A DNA stretch of 49,412 nt. It comes from Paenibacillus sabuli. GTDB taxonomy: Bacteria > Bacillota > Bacilli > Paenibacillales > Paenibacillaceae. Positions 8,178 through 16,574 of this stretch are shown piece after piece. The notes under the pieces were generated by a model. That model was not told the DNA's origin. It saw only the letters and a list, made by a program, of their open reading frames with translations, and ran no database searches. The translations under genes and the position numbers were made by a program. The stretch spans positions 1 through 49,412 of the forward strand of contig NZ_JACXIZ010000053.1 of assembly GCF_014705605.1 (NCBI RefSeq), in the 5' to 3' direction. Within the stretch, counting starts at the first letter, position 1; every line of letters begins with the position of its first letter.

Positions 8178-10592
8178 TCACGTCTGCTTCTTGCGATAAT
8201 CGCCCGGCGTCATGCCGACGAGGTTCTTGAAGGCGCGGATGAACGAGAAGGCGTGCACGTAGCCGACGCGGGCGGAGATGTCCTGCACCGACTCGCGGGT
8301 CTCGGCCAGCAGCGTCATCGCGTGCTCCATCCGCAGCCGGGCGATGTAGTCGACGAGCTTCTCGCCGATCTCCTCCTTGAACAGCCGGCTCAGGTAGGTC
8401 GGCGTCAGGTCGAAGCGGTCGCCGAGCTGGACGAGCGACAGATTCGAGTCGTAGAAGTGCGCCGCGACATAGCCCTTGACCTGCTGAACCGTCGCGTACA
8501 CATCCTTCTCCTCGCGCAGCGCCGTCATGCGGGCGTAGAAGTCCTCGAGCAGCGCGCCCAGGCGCGCATCCAGCTCCTCGAACGTCTCGAAGCCCGCCAG
8601 CAGCTCGCCGATCGCCGGCGCCGTCTCGTCGTTCCACAGCCCGCCGTAATCCACGGACAGCTCCCGCATCTCCAGCGAGCACTGATACTGCAGATAGCTC
8701 ACGAGATTGATAATCTCCGCGCGCTCGTACAGGCTCTGACGAATGCCTGCAGACAGCTCGGTATATTTAGCCCGCCATCCTTCGTTGCCCTGACGATACA
8801 GACGGGCCAACTCGCGGATGTGCTGCAGCTGCTCGTAGATCGGCTGCTCCTCCTTGGGCGAGCCGTCCGGCGGGACGATCACCCGGTTCGTACCGAGCGT
8901 CGACTTGTAGCGCAGCCCCTGATCGGCCTGCTCCCGCGAGCCGACCGCCTCGTTGATGCCGACGACCGCCTCGCCCACCGACACCGTGATCGTCAGATGC
9001 AGATTGTCGTCGACCCATTCGCGCAGCCGCTCCATCAGCTCCAGCTCCGGCTCGCCACCGGACTCCGCCTCGATCAGCACGCCCAGCTGCGACGGCGACA
9101 GCCAGTCATTCCACTGCCGCGCGCCGTACCTGCCCGTCAGCTCCTCCAGCACGTTCACCATCGCGAACTTGAGCAGATACTGATCCTTGTCCGGGTACCG
9201 CGTCTGGAGAGCCTTGTACTTGTCAATCTCGGCGATCGCTACCCGATAGCTGCCGTCCGCACGCCGCCAGCCGAGCCGCTCCGTCTCCATCAGCCACTCC
9301 TCTTCTCCGATGACGCGGCGGCCCTCCATGATATCGGTGAACAGCACCTTGCGGCGGTACACCTGCCCCGAGGTCGCCTCCTGTTCCAGCTCGTTGGCAT
9401 TCTCGATCAGGCGCGCGATCGCATGCTCGATGAAGCCGAAGTCGTCGTCCTTGCCAGGCCATTCGAGCAGCTTGCGCTGAGAGATGCGGCCGATCCGGTG
9501 CAGGATCGCCTCCACCGGCCGGTACTGCCTGCGGCTGGCCAGGACCATCCAGACGACGCTAACGGCGATGCCCGCGATCCCCAGCAGCAGCCAGGTATAC
9601 GAGATCGCGTTGAAGACGCCGAACAGCCCGCTCTCCTTCATCCCCGCCCGAATCTCTAGCCCGCTCAGCTCCGAGCGGACCGTGACCGGCGCGGACGCCG
9701 ACCATTCCGGTCCCATAGCGCCCGTCATATCCGAGCGCACGAGCTGGCCGCTGCCGTCGGTCAGCCACAGCTCGCTCAGCTCCGATTGCGCCATCTCGCT
9801 GAAGGCGAGCGCCAGCCGCGCCGTCGAGACATTGACGACGAAGCGCCCCTCGCTGCCGCCGAGCAGCGGGAACTCCCGCACGAGCGAGATCACCGTGCGC
9901 GGATTGTCCTTCGGCAGGCCCTGGAACAGCCGTGGCTCGGACCATTGCGCACTCGGCGCCGTCGCTGCGACCGCTCCGAGCCCGCTCGACGCGCTTGCCG
10001 ACTTCGCGCCGTCGCCGCCGGTCCGTTCCGAGCTCGTCGCCATGTCGAAGCTGCCCGTTCCCGCGGCACCGGCTGCCGATTCGTCTGGCGCTGCGCGCGC
10101 TCCCTCTCCGGATCCGCCCGGCTCGCCTGACCCTTGCGGGAGCATGGCGTCGCCCCCGCGCCCGGCATGGTGCGCGATAAACGCAGCATCGCCAAAAGAA
10201 AGGGTTTTCATAAAAAGGTTGTTAGATACGACCCTGTCATCATACGATCTGTAAATATAGGCCGAATCGAGGACCGGAAGCATACTCACGAATTCGTTCA
10301 GCTGCACCTGTACCTCGTGAGCCAGGTAGTAATCGTCGTGATGCGCGGGATCGAAGAAGCGGGCGAGCGTATCATTGGTCAGCAGCTCGCGGATCACCAA
10401 CTGATCGACCGTCTGCAGATCGTAATCCAGCGTCTGCATCACGTGCTCGGCATAGATGCGGGTGGCCTGCTCCGTGTCCCGGCGCGTCATCTCGTAGACG
10501 GCGACGAAAAAAACCGCGAACAGCACCGTGACGACAAAAAAGAAAATTGGCGCAAAGGTGCGAATCAGCCGCTTGTACCCCGTTCCCTTCAT
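8178..10592 (-). CDS. Membrane-bound AraC-family transcriptional regulator with extracytoplasmic sensor
   Basis: An 804-residue one-component regulator. Membrane helix one is at about residues 13-33, an extracytoplasmic Cache-like domain follows, then membrane helix two at about 330-352, a long cytoplasmic region and a C-terminal AraC double helix-turn-helix (LSLVQLGDRFDLTPTYLSRL; VQDISARVGYVHAFSFIRAF; ending MTPGDYRKKQT). The start at 10592 follows GGAGAGGGGAAG; the longer frame to 10637 runs back into a hairpin. A Gly/Ala/Ser-rich insert of about 70 residues (147-217) interrupts the sensor domain. Proteins of this type usually activate a neighbouring LplABC-like transporter, so the shared box at 14471-14499 and 21922-21950 is its likely target. 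The regulatory link is inference. Confidence 0.85.
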   Translation of the reverse strand: MKGTGYKRLIRTFAPIFFFVVTVLFAVFFVAVYEMTRRDTEQATRIYAEHVMQTLDYDLQTVDQLVIRELLTNDTLARFFDPAHHDDYYLAHEVQVQLNEFVSMLPVLDSAYIYRSYDDRVVSNNLFMKTLSFGDAAFIAHHAGRGGDAMLPQGSGEPGGSGEGARAAPDESAAGAAGTGSFDMATSSERTGGDGAKSASASSGLGAVAATAPSAQWSEPRLFQGLPKDNPRTVISLVREFPLLGGSEGRFVVNVSTARLALAFSEMAQSELSELWLTDGSGQLVRSDMTGAMGPEWSASAPVTVRSELSGLEIRAGMKESGLFGVFNAISYTWLLLGIAGIAVSVVWMVLASRRQYRPVEAILHRIGRISQRKLLEWPGKDDDFGFIEHAIARLIENANELEQEATSGQVYRRKVLFTDIMEGRRVIGEEEWLMETERLGWRRADGSYRVAIAEIDKYKALQTRYPDKDQYLLKFAMVNVLEELTGRYGARQWNDWLSPSQLGVLIEAESGGEPELELMERLREWVDDNLHLTITVSVGEAVVGINEAVGSREQADQGLRYKSTLGTNRVIVPPDGSPKEEQPIYEQLQHIRELARLYRQGNEGWRAKYTELSAGIRQSLYERAEIINLVSYLQYQCSLEMRELSVDYGGLWNDETAPAIGELLAGFETFEELDARLGALLEDFYARMTALREEKDVYATVQQVKGYVAAHFYDSNLSLVQLGDRFDLTPTYLSRLFKEEIGEKLVDYIARLRMEHAMTLLAETRESVQDISARVGYVHAFSFIRAFKNLVGMTPGDYRKKQT

Positions 10593-10619
10593 CCCGTCTT
10601 CCCCTCTCCTCGATAGTCG

Positions 10620-10655
10620 GCCAAAGCCTCCTCCCATCAGGGAGAAGGCTTTGGC
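10620..10655 (-). terminator. Intercistronic hairpin after the binding-protein gene
   Basis: A 16-bp stem with one mismatch (left arm 10620-10635, right arm 10640-10655, loop ATCA) lies 21 bp beyond the stop at 10677. There is no U-run after it on the minus strand, so it may stabilise the upstream message or act as a partial terminator before the AraC gene. Confidence 0.55.
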
Positions 10656-10676
10656 GCTCGCAGCACCGCTTCCCGA

Positions 10677-12383
10677 TTACGGAGCGGGAGGCGCGAATTT
10701 GTACAAATCCTTGACGAGAAATGCGGTATCCTTGTTCTCATTGTACCAAGTCTCGTACCAGGCATCAATTTTTGCCCCGCCGGCCCGTTCCCAGGCCGCC
10801 ATCGATTCCTCCATCGCCTGATCGGGCGTGTAGGAAGAGCCCGAGACGACCGACTTCTGGAAGTTGTCGAGAATCGTCTTGAACGCATTGGTCACGACGA
10901 GCTGCATATCCGACGGCAGCGCCGGCATCAGCTCCGGCATCATCAGATACGGCACCGGCCGCTCCTCGCTGACGTAATACTGCTGCGCCAGATCCTGAAG
11001 CTCCCGATTCTTGACCTGCTCTGGCGTCGGTTCGATCAGCGGGCACTTCTTCGCCTCCGGATCCCTGTTGGCCAGCATGCGGAAGTCGCCGGTATAGCTG
11101 ACCTCCTGCTGCCAGCGCTCCTGATCGATGATCTGCGGACAGCCATCCACCAGCTGATACGTCTCGCCCTCGACCCCGTATTGAAGCGTCTGTATCGTGT
11201 CCGGATCCGCCATGAAGTCGATGAAGCGCATCGCCGCTTCGGGGTCCTTGGCCGCCGAATTGATGACCGCCGTCATCTGCACCGGATTGCCGATCGCCGG
11301 GCTGAAGGCGCCGTTTGGTCCTTCCGGCAGCGGGATGACCGTGAAGTCGCTGTCCGGATTATTCTGGTAGAAGGCCTCAATGTCGCTGGTACTCATGCCC
11401 GAGCCGCCGTAGATGCCGAGCTTGCCGTTGAGCCAGTCCTGCTTCGCCTTCTCGCCCTGGCTGTCTGCCAGGAAGCCCTTGTCGACGGCGCCACCGTCGT
11501 ACAGCTCCTTCATGTAGGAGAATGCCTGATGGGTGCGCTCCCAGGCGTGCACCAGACGGCCGTCCTCGACATGCCACGGGATCTTCTCGTAGATTGTGAA
11601 GACGTCGCCGAACATATAGTCGACGACCATACCGCCGATGAAGCTCAGATTGATGCCGTACGTATCGTCCGCACCGTTGCCGTCGGGGTCCTGATTGGCA
11701 AAGGCGAGCGCCGTCTCCAGCAGCTCGTCGCTCGTCTTCGGCGTCTCGAGGCCGAGCTGCTCCAGCCAGTCGACGCGGATGTACAACCGATGGTTCGGAC
11801 CGGTCGGCGTCACATGGGCGAATTCGTACATCTTGCCGTCCTCGCGCGTCGTGATTTTGCGAATCTCGGGGTATTTATCCAGCAGACTCTTGTAGGTGGT
11901 ACTGTACTGCTCGATCAACTCATCGATCGGCTGGATCTGCTTTTGCGTGACCAGTTGGTCGCGATATGCCTTATCGTACTCGAAGATCACGTCCGGCGCC
12001 GATTTGGAGGCGAACATGACGTTGAACTTGGTCTTCGAGTCCCAGCGCGGAATCGCCTCGAACTTGACATCGGTCGGCCCGTTCTCGTTGATCCACTTGG
12101 TCCAGCGGTTATCCGTGATCGTGCCCTCCTCCTTGGGCACTAGCCCCCGGTCGTAGATGGAGGAGGTAATGCTGCCCCGGCGGGGCGGCTCCTCTTCGGC
12201 ATTCGCCGTGTTCGTCTCGTTCCCCGCCGTCCCGTCGTCGGTATTCGCCGTATCCGCAGTCGATGCCTCGCGGCCCGCTTCCTGATTGCCGTCCGAGCAC
12301 CCAGCCAGCACGACCGCCAGCAGCAGCATAGCGATTACGATTGCCGTCCACATCCGTCTATCCGTCTTCGTCCCTCTCCGCAT
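10677..12383 (-). CDS. Extracellular solute-binding lipoprotein (LplA-like)
   Basis: A 568-residue binding protein with lipobox VLAGC (Cys29), an Asn/Thr/Ala/Glu-rich linker, and the body beginning near ITDNRWTKWINENGPTDVKF. LEQLGLETPKTSDELLETAL with DPDGNGADDTYGINLSF, a calcium-loop-like Asp/Asn cluster, is characteristic of the large LplA/YtcQ-type proteins. Start ATG at 12383 has GGGAGGG 6 bp upstream. It follows the second permease by 106 bp and is followed by a stable hairpin and the AraC-type regulator. Known relatives bind oligosaccharides from plant cell-wall polymers; the ligand here is not determined. Confidence 0.88.
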   Translation of the reverse strand: MRRGTKTDRRMWTAIVIAMLLLAVVLAGCSDGNQEAGREASTADTANTDDGTAGNETNTANAEEEPPRRGSITSSIYDRGLVPKEEGTITDNRWTKWINENGPTDVKFEAIPRWDSKTKFNVMFASKSAPDVIFEYDKAYRDQLVTQKQIQPIDELIEQYSTTYKSLLDKYPEIRKITTREDGKMYEFAHVTPTGPNHRLYIRVDWLEQLGLETPKTSDELLETALAFANQDPDGNGADDTYGINLSFIGGMVVDYMFGDVFTIYEKIPWHVEDGRLVHAWERTHQAFSYMKELYDGGAVDKGFLADSQGEKAKQDWLNGKLGIYGGSGMSTSDIEAFYQNNPDSDFTVIPLPEGPNGAFSPAIGNPVQMTAVINSAAKDPEAAMRFIDFMADPDTIQTLQYGVEGETYQLVDGCPQIIDQERWQQEVSYTGDFRMLANRDPEAKKCPLIEPTPEQVKNRELQDLAQQYYVSEERPVPYLMMPELMPALPSDMQLVVTNAFKTILDNFQKSVVSGSSYTPDQAMEESMAAWERAGGAKIDAWYETWYNENKDTAFLVKDLYKFAPPAP

Positions 12384-12489
12384 GCGTTGACCCTCCCGAT
12401 ATGATATAAGTATGACAAGCTTCACACTTTTCGACTTGAGAGCGCATTCATGATCCCTTGCCGATTGAACGACTACCCCTCCTCTGGCG

Positions 12490-13365
12490 CTAGCCCTTGA
12501 TCGCGCCGATCATCGCCCCCTTCACGAAGTACTTCTGCAGGAACGGGTACACCGCGAGCAGCGGCACGATCAGCACCATCATGCCCGCCGACTTCACCCC
12601 TGCAGGGGTGACCAGCAGCAGGTCCTCCGGCTGTAGATTGTTGAGCGACTGCAGCATCGACTGGCTGCGAATCATGTTCTGCACCAGCACCATCAGATTG
12701 TACTTCATCGGATCGTTGATGTAGATCAGTACGTTCATGAAGGCGTTCCAGAAGGCCACGCCGTAGAACAACCCGATCGTCGCCAGCATCGGCAGCGACA
12801 GCGGCAGCACGACCCGCGTGATGAAGGTCCATTCGCCCGCGCCATCGATGCGCGCCGCCTCCTCGAGCTCGTCGGGCATATTCTCGAAGTGTGTCTTCAT
12901 GATGAGCATATTGTACACGCTAATTAGTCCTGGCAGCCAGATGGCCCCGTAGGAATCGACCAGACCGAGCCCGTTGACCACCAGATAGGTCGGTATGAGA
13001 CCGCCGCTGAATAGCATCGTGAAGACGATCGCCAGCGTCGCCGGCCTGCGCGCGTAGAAGCCGCGGCGCGACAGCGGATAAGCCGCCAGCAACGTGAACA
13101 ACAGGCACAGCGCCACGCCGACCACGGTCAGCACCACGCTGTTCGCGAAGGCGCGGACGATATCGCTGGCCTCCAGCAACGTCGCGTAGGACTTCCAGGT
13201 CAGACCGATGGGGTAGACCGAGACCTTGCCCGATAATACCGCTGTGCTGTCGCTCAGCGAGAGCGCGGCAATATTGAGCAGCGGCAGCAGACAGGTCAGC
13301 GCCAATACCGTCAGCACAGCGTAATTGCAAGCGTAGAACAACTTTTCTCCGGGAGAATCCCGCAC
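12490..13365 (-). CDS. Carbohydrate ABC transporter permease (LplC/YtcP type)
   Basis: A 291-residue permease with six predicted membrane spans, an EAA loop ELEEAARIDGAGEWTFITRV, and the C-terminal motif YPFLQKYFVKGAMIGAIKG typical of YtcP/LplC proteins. I choose a GTG start at 13365 because AAAAAAGGAGGGG stands just upstream; the in-frame ATG at 13431 lies inside the preceding gene without a ribosome site. The gap to the upstream permease stop is 28 bp. It pairs with the 13394-14386 permease. Confidence 0.88.
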   Translation of the reverse strand: MRDSPGEKLFYACNYAVLTVLALTCLLPLLNIAALSLSDSTAVLSGKVSVYPIGLTWKSYATLLEASDIVRAFANSVVLTVVGVALCLLFTLLAAYPLSRRGFYARRPATLAIVFTMLFSGGLIPTYLVVNGLGLVDSYGAIWLPGLISVYNMLIMKTHFENMPDELEEAARIDGAGEWTFITRVVLPLSLPMLATIGLFYGVAFWNAFMNVLIYINDPMKYNLMVLVQNMIRSQSMLQSLNNLQPEDLLLVTPAGVKSAGMMVLIVPLLAVYPFLQKYFVKGAMIGAIKG

Positions 13366-13393
13366 TGGAGTCCCCTCCTTTTTTATACGAGAA

Positions 13394-14386
13394 TTACCAC
13401 AGCCCCTGCTTGAAGCGCCGGGCCACCGCATTCATCGCCAGCACCAGCACCAGCCCCACCAACGACTCGAACAGGCCCATCGCCGTCGTCAGGCTGAACT
13501 GGGCACCCTGCAGGCCGACGCGGAAAATATAGGTCGAGATCACCTCGGATACGTTCGAGACGACCGCATTCTGCAGATTATAGATCTGGTCGAAGCCGAC
13601 CTCCAGCACATTGCCGACGCTGAGGATCATCATCAGCACGATCGTCGGCCGAATGCCCGGCAGCGTGATGTGCCAGATCTTGCGCCACTTGCTCGCCCCG
13701 TCCATCGCCGCCGCCTCGTACAGGCTGGGATCGATCGTCGTCAGCGCCGCCAGGTAGATGATGGCGCCGAAGCCGGCGCTCTTCCAGATGCCCGACCCGA
13801 CGAAGATCGCGATCCACGAACCCTCCTTGTACAGGAACGGATACGTATCGCCAGTGAAGCGCTCCAGCAGATGATTGAGCACGCCGCCATCCTCGGAGAA
13901 CAGCGTGACGACCAGTCCGCCGACTACGACCCAGGAGAGGAAGTGCGGCAGATAGAGCAGTGTCTGCACCGTCCGCTTGAACAGCATCTGCCGCACCTCG
14001 TTGAACAGGATGGCCAGCATGATCGGGAACGGGAATGTGATCGTGATGCCCAGCACACTGAGCAGCAGCGTATTGCGAATCGTGCGATAAGCCGCCGGGT
14101 CGAGGAACAGCAATCGGAAATTGTCAAGACCGACCCACTCGCTGCCCCATACGCCATCAAAAAACGTATACTGCTTAAATGCGATGACCAATCCGACCAT
14201 CGGCGCGTACTTGAAAATCAGGAAGAAGGCGACAACCGGCAAGAACATGATCAGCCACGGCACGTTCTGTCTGAAGCGACGCTTGCGGCGCAGCCGGATC
14301 GCGTCGCTCCCGCCGGCCGCGTTCTCCGACGCCTCGCGCCTCCTCTTCATGTGGCCGTTCGACGCCTCGTTTTCCATCGTTGTCAT
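13394..14386 (-). CDS. Carbohydrate ABC transporter permease (LplB type)
   Basis: A 330-residue permease with a basic N-terminal cytoplasmic tail (KRRREAS, RLRRKRRFRQ) before the first span WLIMFLPVVAFFLIFKYAPM. The EAA loop is LYEAAAMDGASKWRKIWHIT. VGFDQIYNLQNA and VISTYIFRVGLQ match LplB/UgpA-like proteins of the polygalacturonan/oligosaccharide importer group. Start ATG at 14386 follows GGGAGGTGATCGAT. It is the first gene of the importer operon and lies directly downstream of promoter P1 (14444-14499). Confidence 0.88.
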   Translation of the reverse strand: MTTMENEASNGHMKRRREASENAAGGSDAIRLRRKRRFRQNVPWLIMFLPVVAFFLIFKYAPMVGLVIAFKQYTFFDGVWGSEWVGLDNFRLLFLDPAAYRTIRNTLLLSVLGITITFPFPIMLAILFNEVRQMLFKRTVQTLLYLPHFLSWVVVGGLVVTLFSEDGGVLNHLLERFTGDTYPFLYKEGSWIAIFVGSGIWKSAGFGAIIYLAALTTIDPSLYEAAAMDGASKWRKIWHITLPGIRPTIVLMMILSVGNVLEVGFDQIYNLQNAVVSNVSEVISTYIFRVGLQGAQFSLTTAMGLFESLVGLVLVLAMNAVARRFKQGLW

Positions 14387-14443
14387 ATCGATCACCTCCC
14401 GTTTCCCCCGCTTTCTGGCGGCGGCCCGCCTCGGGATAGGCTT

Positions 14444-14499
14444 ACTGTACCCCACTCTCCGGCGGCCTCACAATACACATGAATTTCCCATCCACAATT
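14444..14499 (-). promoter_or_regulatory. Promoter P1 of the importer operon with conserved activator box
   Basis: On the minus strand a 29-bp block (14499 down to 14471) reads AATTGTGGATG-G-GAAATT-C-ATGTG-T-ATTG. It is followed after 21 bp by a -10-like TACAGT (14449 down to 14444). A -35-like TTGTGA (14473-14468) gives an 18-bp spacer. The same block, spacing and -10 occur before the giant beta-helix gene (21895-21950) with only three differences in 29 bp. The block sits directly upstream of and touching the -35 element, as expected for a class II activator site. The AraC-type protein at 8178-10592 is the likely binder by location. Confidence 0.65.
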
Positions 14500-14528
14500 A
14501 GCGGAAATCAACGCGTCTGCACAATTTT

Positions 14529-16460
14529 TTACGATCCACAATACCGATGCCCACACGCGTCGTACGGGTCGATGCGCAGCAGCAAGGCCTCCTCCCCCGA
14601 CTCCCGCACGGCAATCTCGCGTAGCATGAAAGGATCGCTGCGCGGCAGCTCTCCATCCGTCGTCCGCCGGTCGCTCACCTCGATCCGCTCCAGCCGCGCC
14701 GCCAGCTCGGCCGGGTCGGGCCGGTCGTCCAGCATCACGACTACCCAGGCATGATCGACGCGGTGCTGGCGATGCAAGCGCGCCTCTCCCCGATACCAAT
14801 GCCGAGTCAGCCGCAGCGCCCCGTCCTCCTGCCGGGTCGTCTCGATCGCGGTCAGCTGCGCCCGCTCCTCCCCGCACGCGATATAGCTGAGCCCCAGCAC
14901 GGCCACGCAGCAGCGGGGGAAGTCCAGCACCGTCCACGCGCCACCCTCCGTCTCGATCGACCGCGGCACGGCATGGGTCGGAATCGCCGTCTCCGTCCAT
15001 GCTGTCTTCAGCCGGGCCGGGACTTGGCGGACTGCGCCGGCATAACGCGGTATCAGCCACTCGTCAGCGAGCTCGGAGACGCTGTGGGCCAGATGCGCGA
15101 TGCTGCGATGCACGATAGCGACGGGTCCGCGCTGGACACACGCCGTCTCCGGCTCGGGCAGCCCGTCCCCGGCCAGCAGCCCCGGACTCAGATAGGCCCC
15201 GTGGTAGCCGTCCGCCGGATGGGTCCGCTCGCGACCGTCCTGCGTCGCGCGCAGCCGCAGGAAGGACAACTGCCCATCCTCAGCCAGCCAGCTAACCGGC
15301 ATCGACTGCCAGCCCAGCCCCCAGGTCGGCCAGTGATAGCTTCCCGGCATCGCCGGGAAGCGGCTGACCGTGCCGAGCCGGCCATTCGCGCCGATCCAGG
15401 TGCAGGCATAGACATCGTCGAAGATACGGACGCGTCGGGTGCGCGGCACCGGGAGCTGCGCGGCGGCGGGCAGCAGCCGCGTCGGATCGGCCGACATGAT
15501 CGGCTCATCCGGCTCGGCCTGCGGCAGCAGCGCCTCATACAGCAGCAGGCTCAGCACGAAGCCCTCGATATGGCCCGTGACCTCCAGCTCCCAGCAGCGG
15601 ACGCCGGCATACAGATTCGTCAGCGACGGCTTCATGATCTGCCCCTCGAAATTGTAGCCCCGGATGGAGGGCACGTACTCCCGCCCCCCGTGAAAGCGCG
15701 CCAGCTCCAGCAACTCGTCGCGCCGGGCGCGCAGCTGCCCTGCCAGCTCCGGCTCGCGACCGTCCCAGGCGAGCAGCGCGAGCTGGAAGGCATCGAGCAT
15801 GACCTTGCCGTAGCCGGTGCTGGTATTCTCCCCCCACCCCCAGCCGCGCCGCTCTGTATAGTCCAGCCAGCGGACAAAGTAGCGCGCCGCTCCCGCCAGC
15901 CCTTCCTCGTCGCGCACGAGTGTCGAGAGCGCAAGCAGCAGCGCCCCGTCGCTGACGGTCTTATTGGGATAGAACAGCTTGGGGTGCGCGCACTCGTGCG
16001 CGAACCAGTCAATTGCCGCGCCGAACATGCGGCGCAGCTCGGCGTCATGCGCGGCGGGAATCGCCTCCGGCGCAGACAGCGCCAGCGCGGCGAGCGGCAT
16101 CAGAATAAAAAAAGCGGCGTTCGTGTCGTCGATCTCCGTCTCCTCGCGGTACCAGCGGAACCCGCCGCGCTGCGGATGGCCGACCTCGACGACCTGTAGC
16201 AGCGCCAGCTCCCGTAGCAGCGCCAGGCCTTCCGCCTCGTCCATCCGGCCGAGATACGACGCCGCCGCATAATAGGCGGCGGTCGCCCGACCCTCGTGCA
16301 CGCCATCGAAGGCCGCGACCGCCCGCGTGTGCCCCTTCGCCTTGCGCATCATGTGCCTGTGCATGCCCGCCCGCGACCGTTCCAGATAGGCCTCGAACAC
16401 CCGATCCGCGTCCTGCTGTCCAATGATGCGCCGAACCGCTTCCTTCGTGCCTGCTTTCAT
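14529..16460 (-). CDS. Unrecognised 643-residue protein, possible alpha/alpha-toroid glycan-active enzyme
   Basis: I do not recognise this family with certainty. The first ~340 residues are a run of amphipathic helices with Trp/Tyr/Gly-rich turns (GGFRWYREETEIDDTNAAFF, GWGWGENTSTGYG, YNFEGQIMKPSLTNLYAGVR), resembling alpha/alpha barrels of glycoside hydrolases and polysaccharide lyases. The C-terminal ~280 residues are strand-rich (YHWPTWGLGWQSMPVSWL), like the beta-sandwich of heparinase-type lyases. No signal peptide or membrane helix is seen, so it should be cytoplasmic. Start 16460 has GGAGGTG 8 bp upstream. It lies between a beta-helix secreted enzyme and an oligosaccharide importer, so processing of imported oligosaccharides is a reasonable but unproven role. 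Confidence 0.55.
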   Translation of the reverse strand: MKAGTKEAVRRIIGQQDADRVFEAYLERSRAGMHRHMMRKAKGHTRAVAAFDGVHEGRATAAYYAAASYLGRMDEAEGLALLRELALLQVVEVGHPQRGGFRWYREETEIDDTNAAFFILMPLAALALSAPEAIPAAHDAELRRMFGAAIDWFAHECAHPKLFYPNKTVSDGALLLALSTLVRDEEGLAGAARYFVRWLDYTERRGWGWGENTSTGYGKVMLDAFQLALLAWDGREPELAGQLRARRDELLELARFHGGREYVPSIRGYNFEGQIMKPSLTNLYAGVRCWELEVTGHIEGFVLSLLLYEALLPQAEPDEPIMSADPTRLLPAAAQLPVPRTRRVRIFDDVYACTWIGANGRLGTVSRFPAMPGSYHWPTWGLGWQSMPVSWLAEDGQLSFLRLRATQDGRERTHPADGYHGAYLSPGLLAGDGLPEPETACVQRGPVAIVHRSIAHLAHSVSELADEWLIPRYAGAVRQVPARLKTAWTETAIPTHAVPRSIETEGGAWTVLDFPRCCVAVLGLSYIACGEERAQLTAIETTRQEDGALRLTRHWYRGEARLHRQHRVDHAWVVVMLDDRPDPAELAARLERIEVSDRRTTDGELPRSDPFMLREIAVRESGEEALLLRIDPYDACGHRYCGS

Positions 16461-16516
16461 CGTCTCGCACCTCCGATATGATATGTCCTGCCGACAGGCT
16501 GCGCCCGCCATGGCAA

Positions 16517-16539
16517 AGGGCCGCGCCAGGCGCGGCCCT
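16517..16539 (-). terminator. GC-rich terminator of the giant beta-helix gene
   Basis: Perfect arms AGGGCCGCGCC (16517-16527) and GGCGCGGCCCT (16529-16539) around one base, so in practice a 9-10 bp stem with a small loop. On the minus strand it is followed by TTTGCC. It lies 35 bp after the stop at 16575 and before the 643-residue gene. Confidence 0.65.
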
Positions 16540-16574
16540 CCAATGGAGCGCGTACTAGTACTACTCTGCGCGTA

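Noticed and set aside
13366-13431. ATG start at 13431 for the YtcP-type permease
   Set aside because: It lies inside the 3' end of the upstream permease without a ribosome site, while GTG at 13365 has a strong one.
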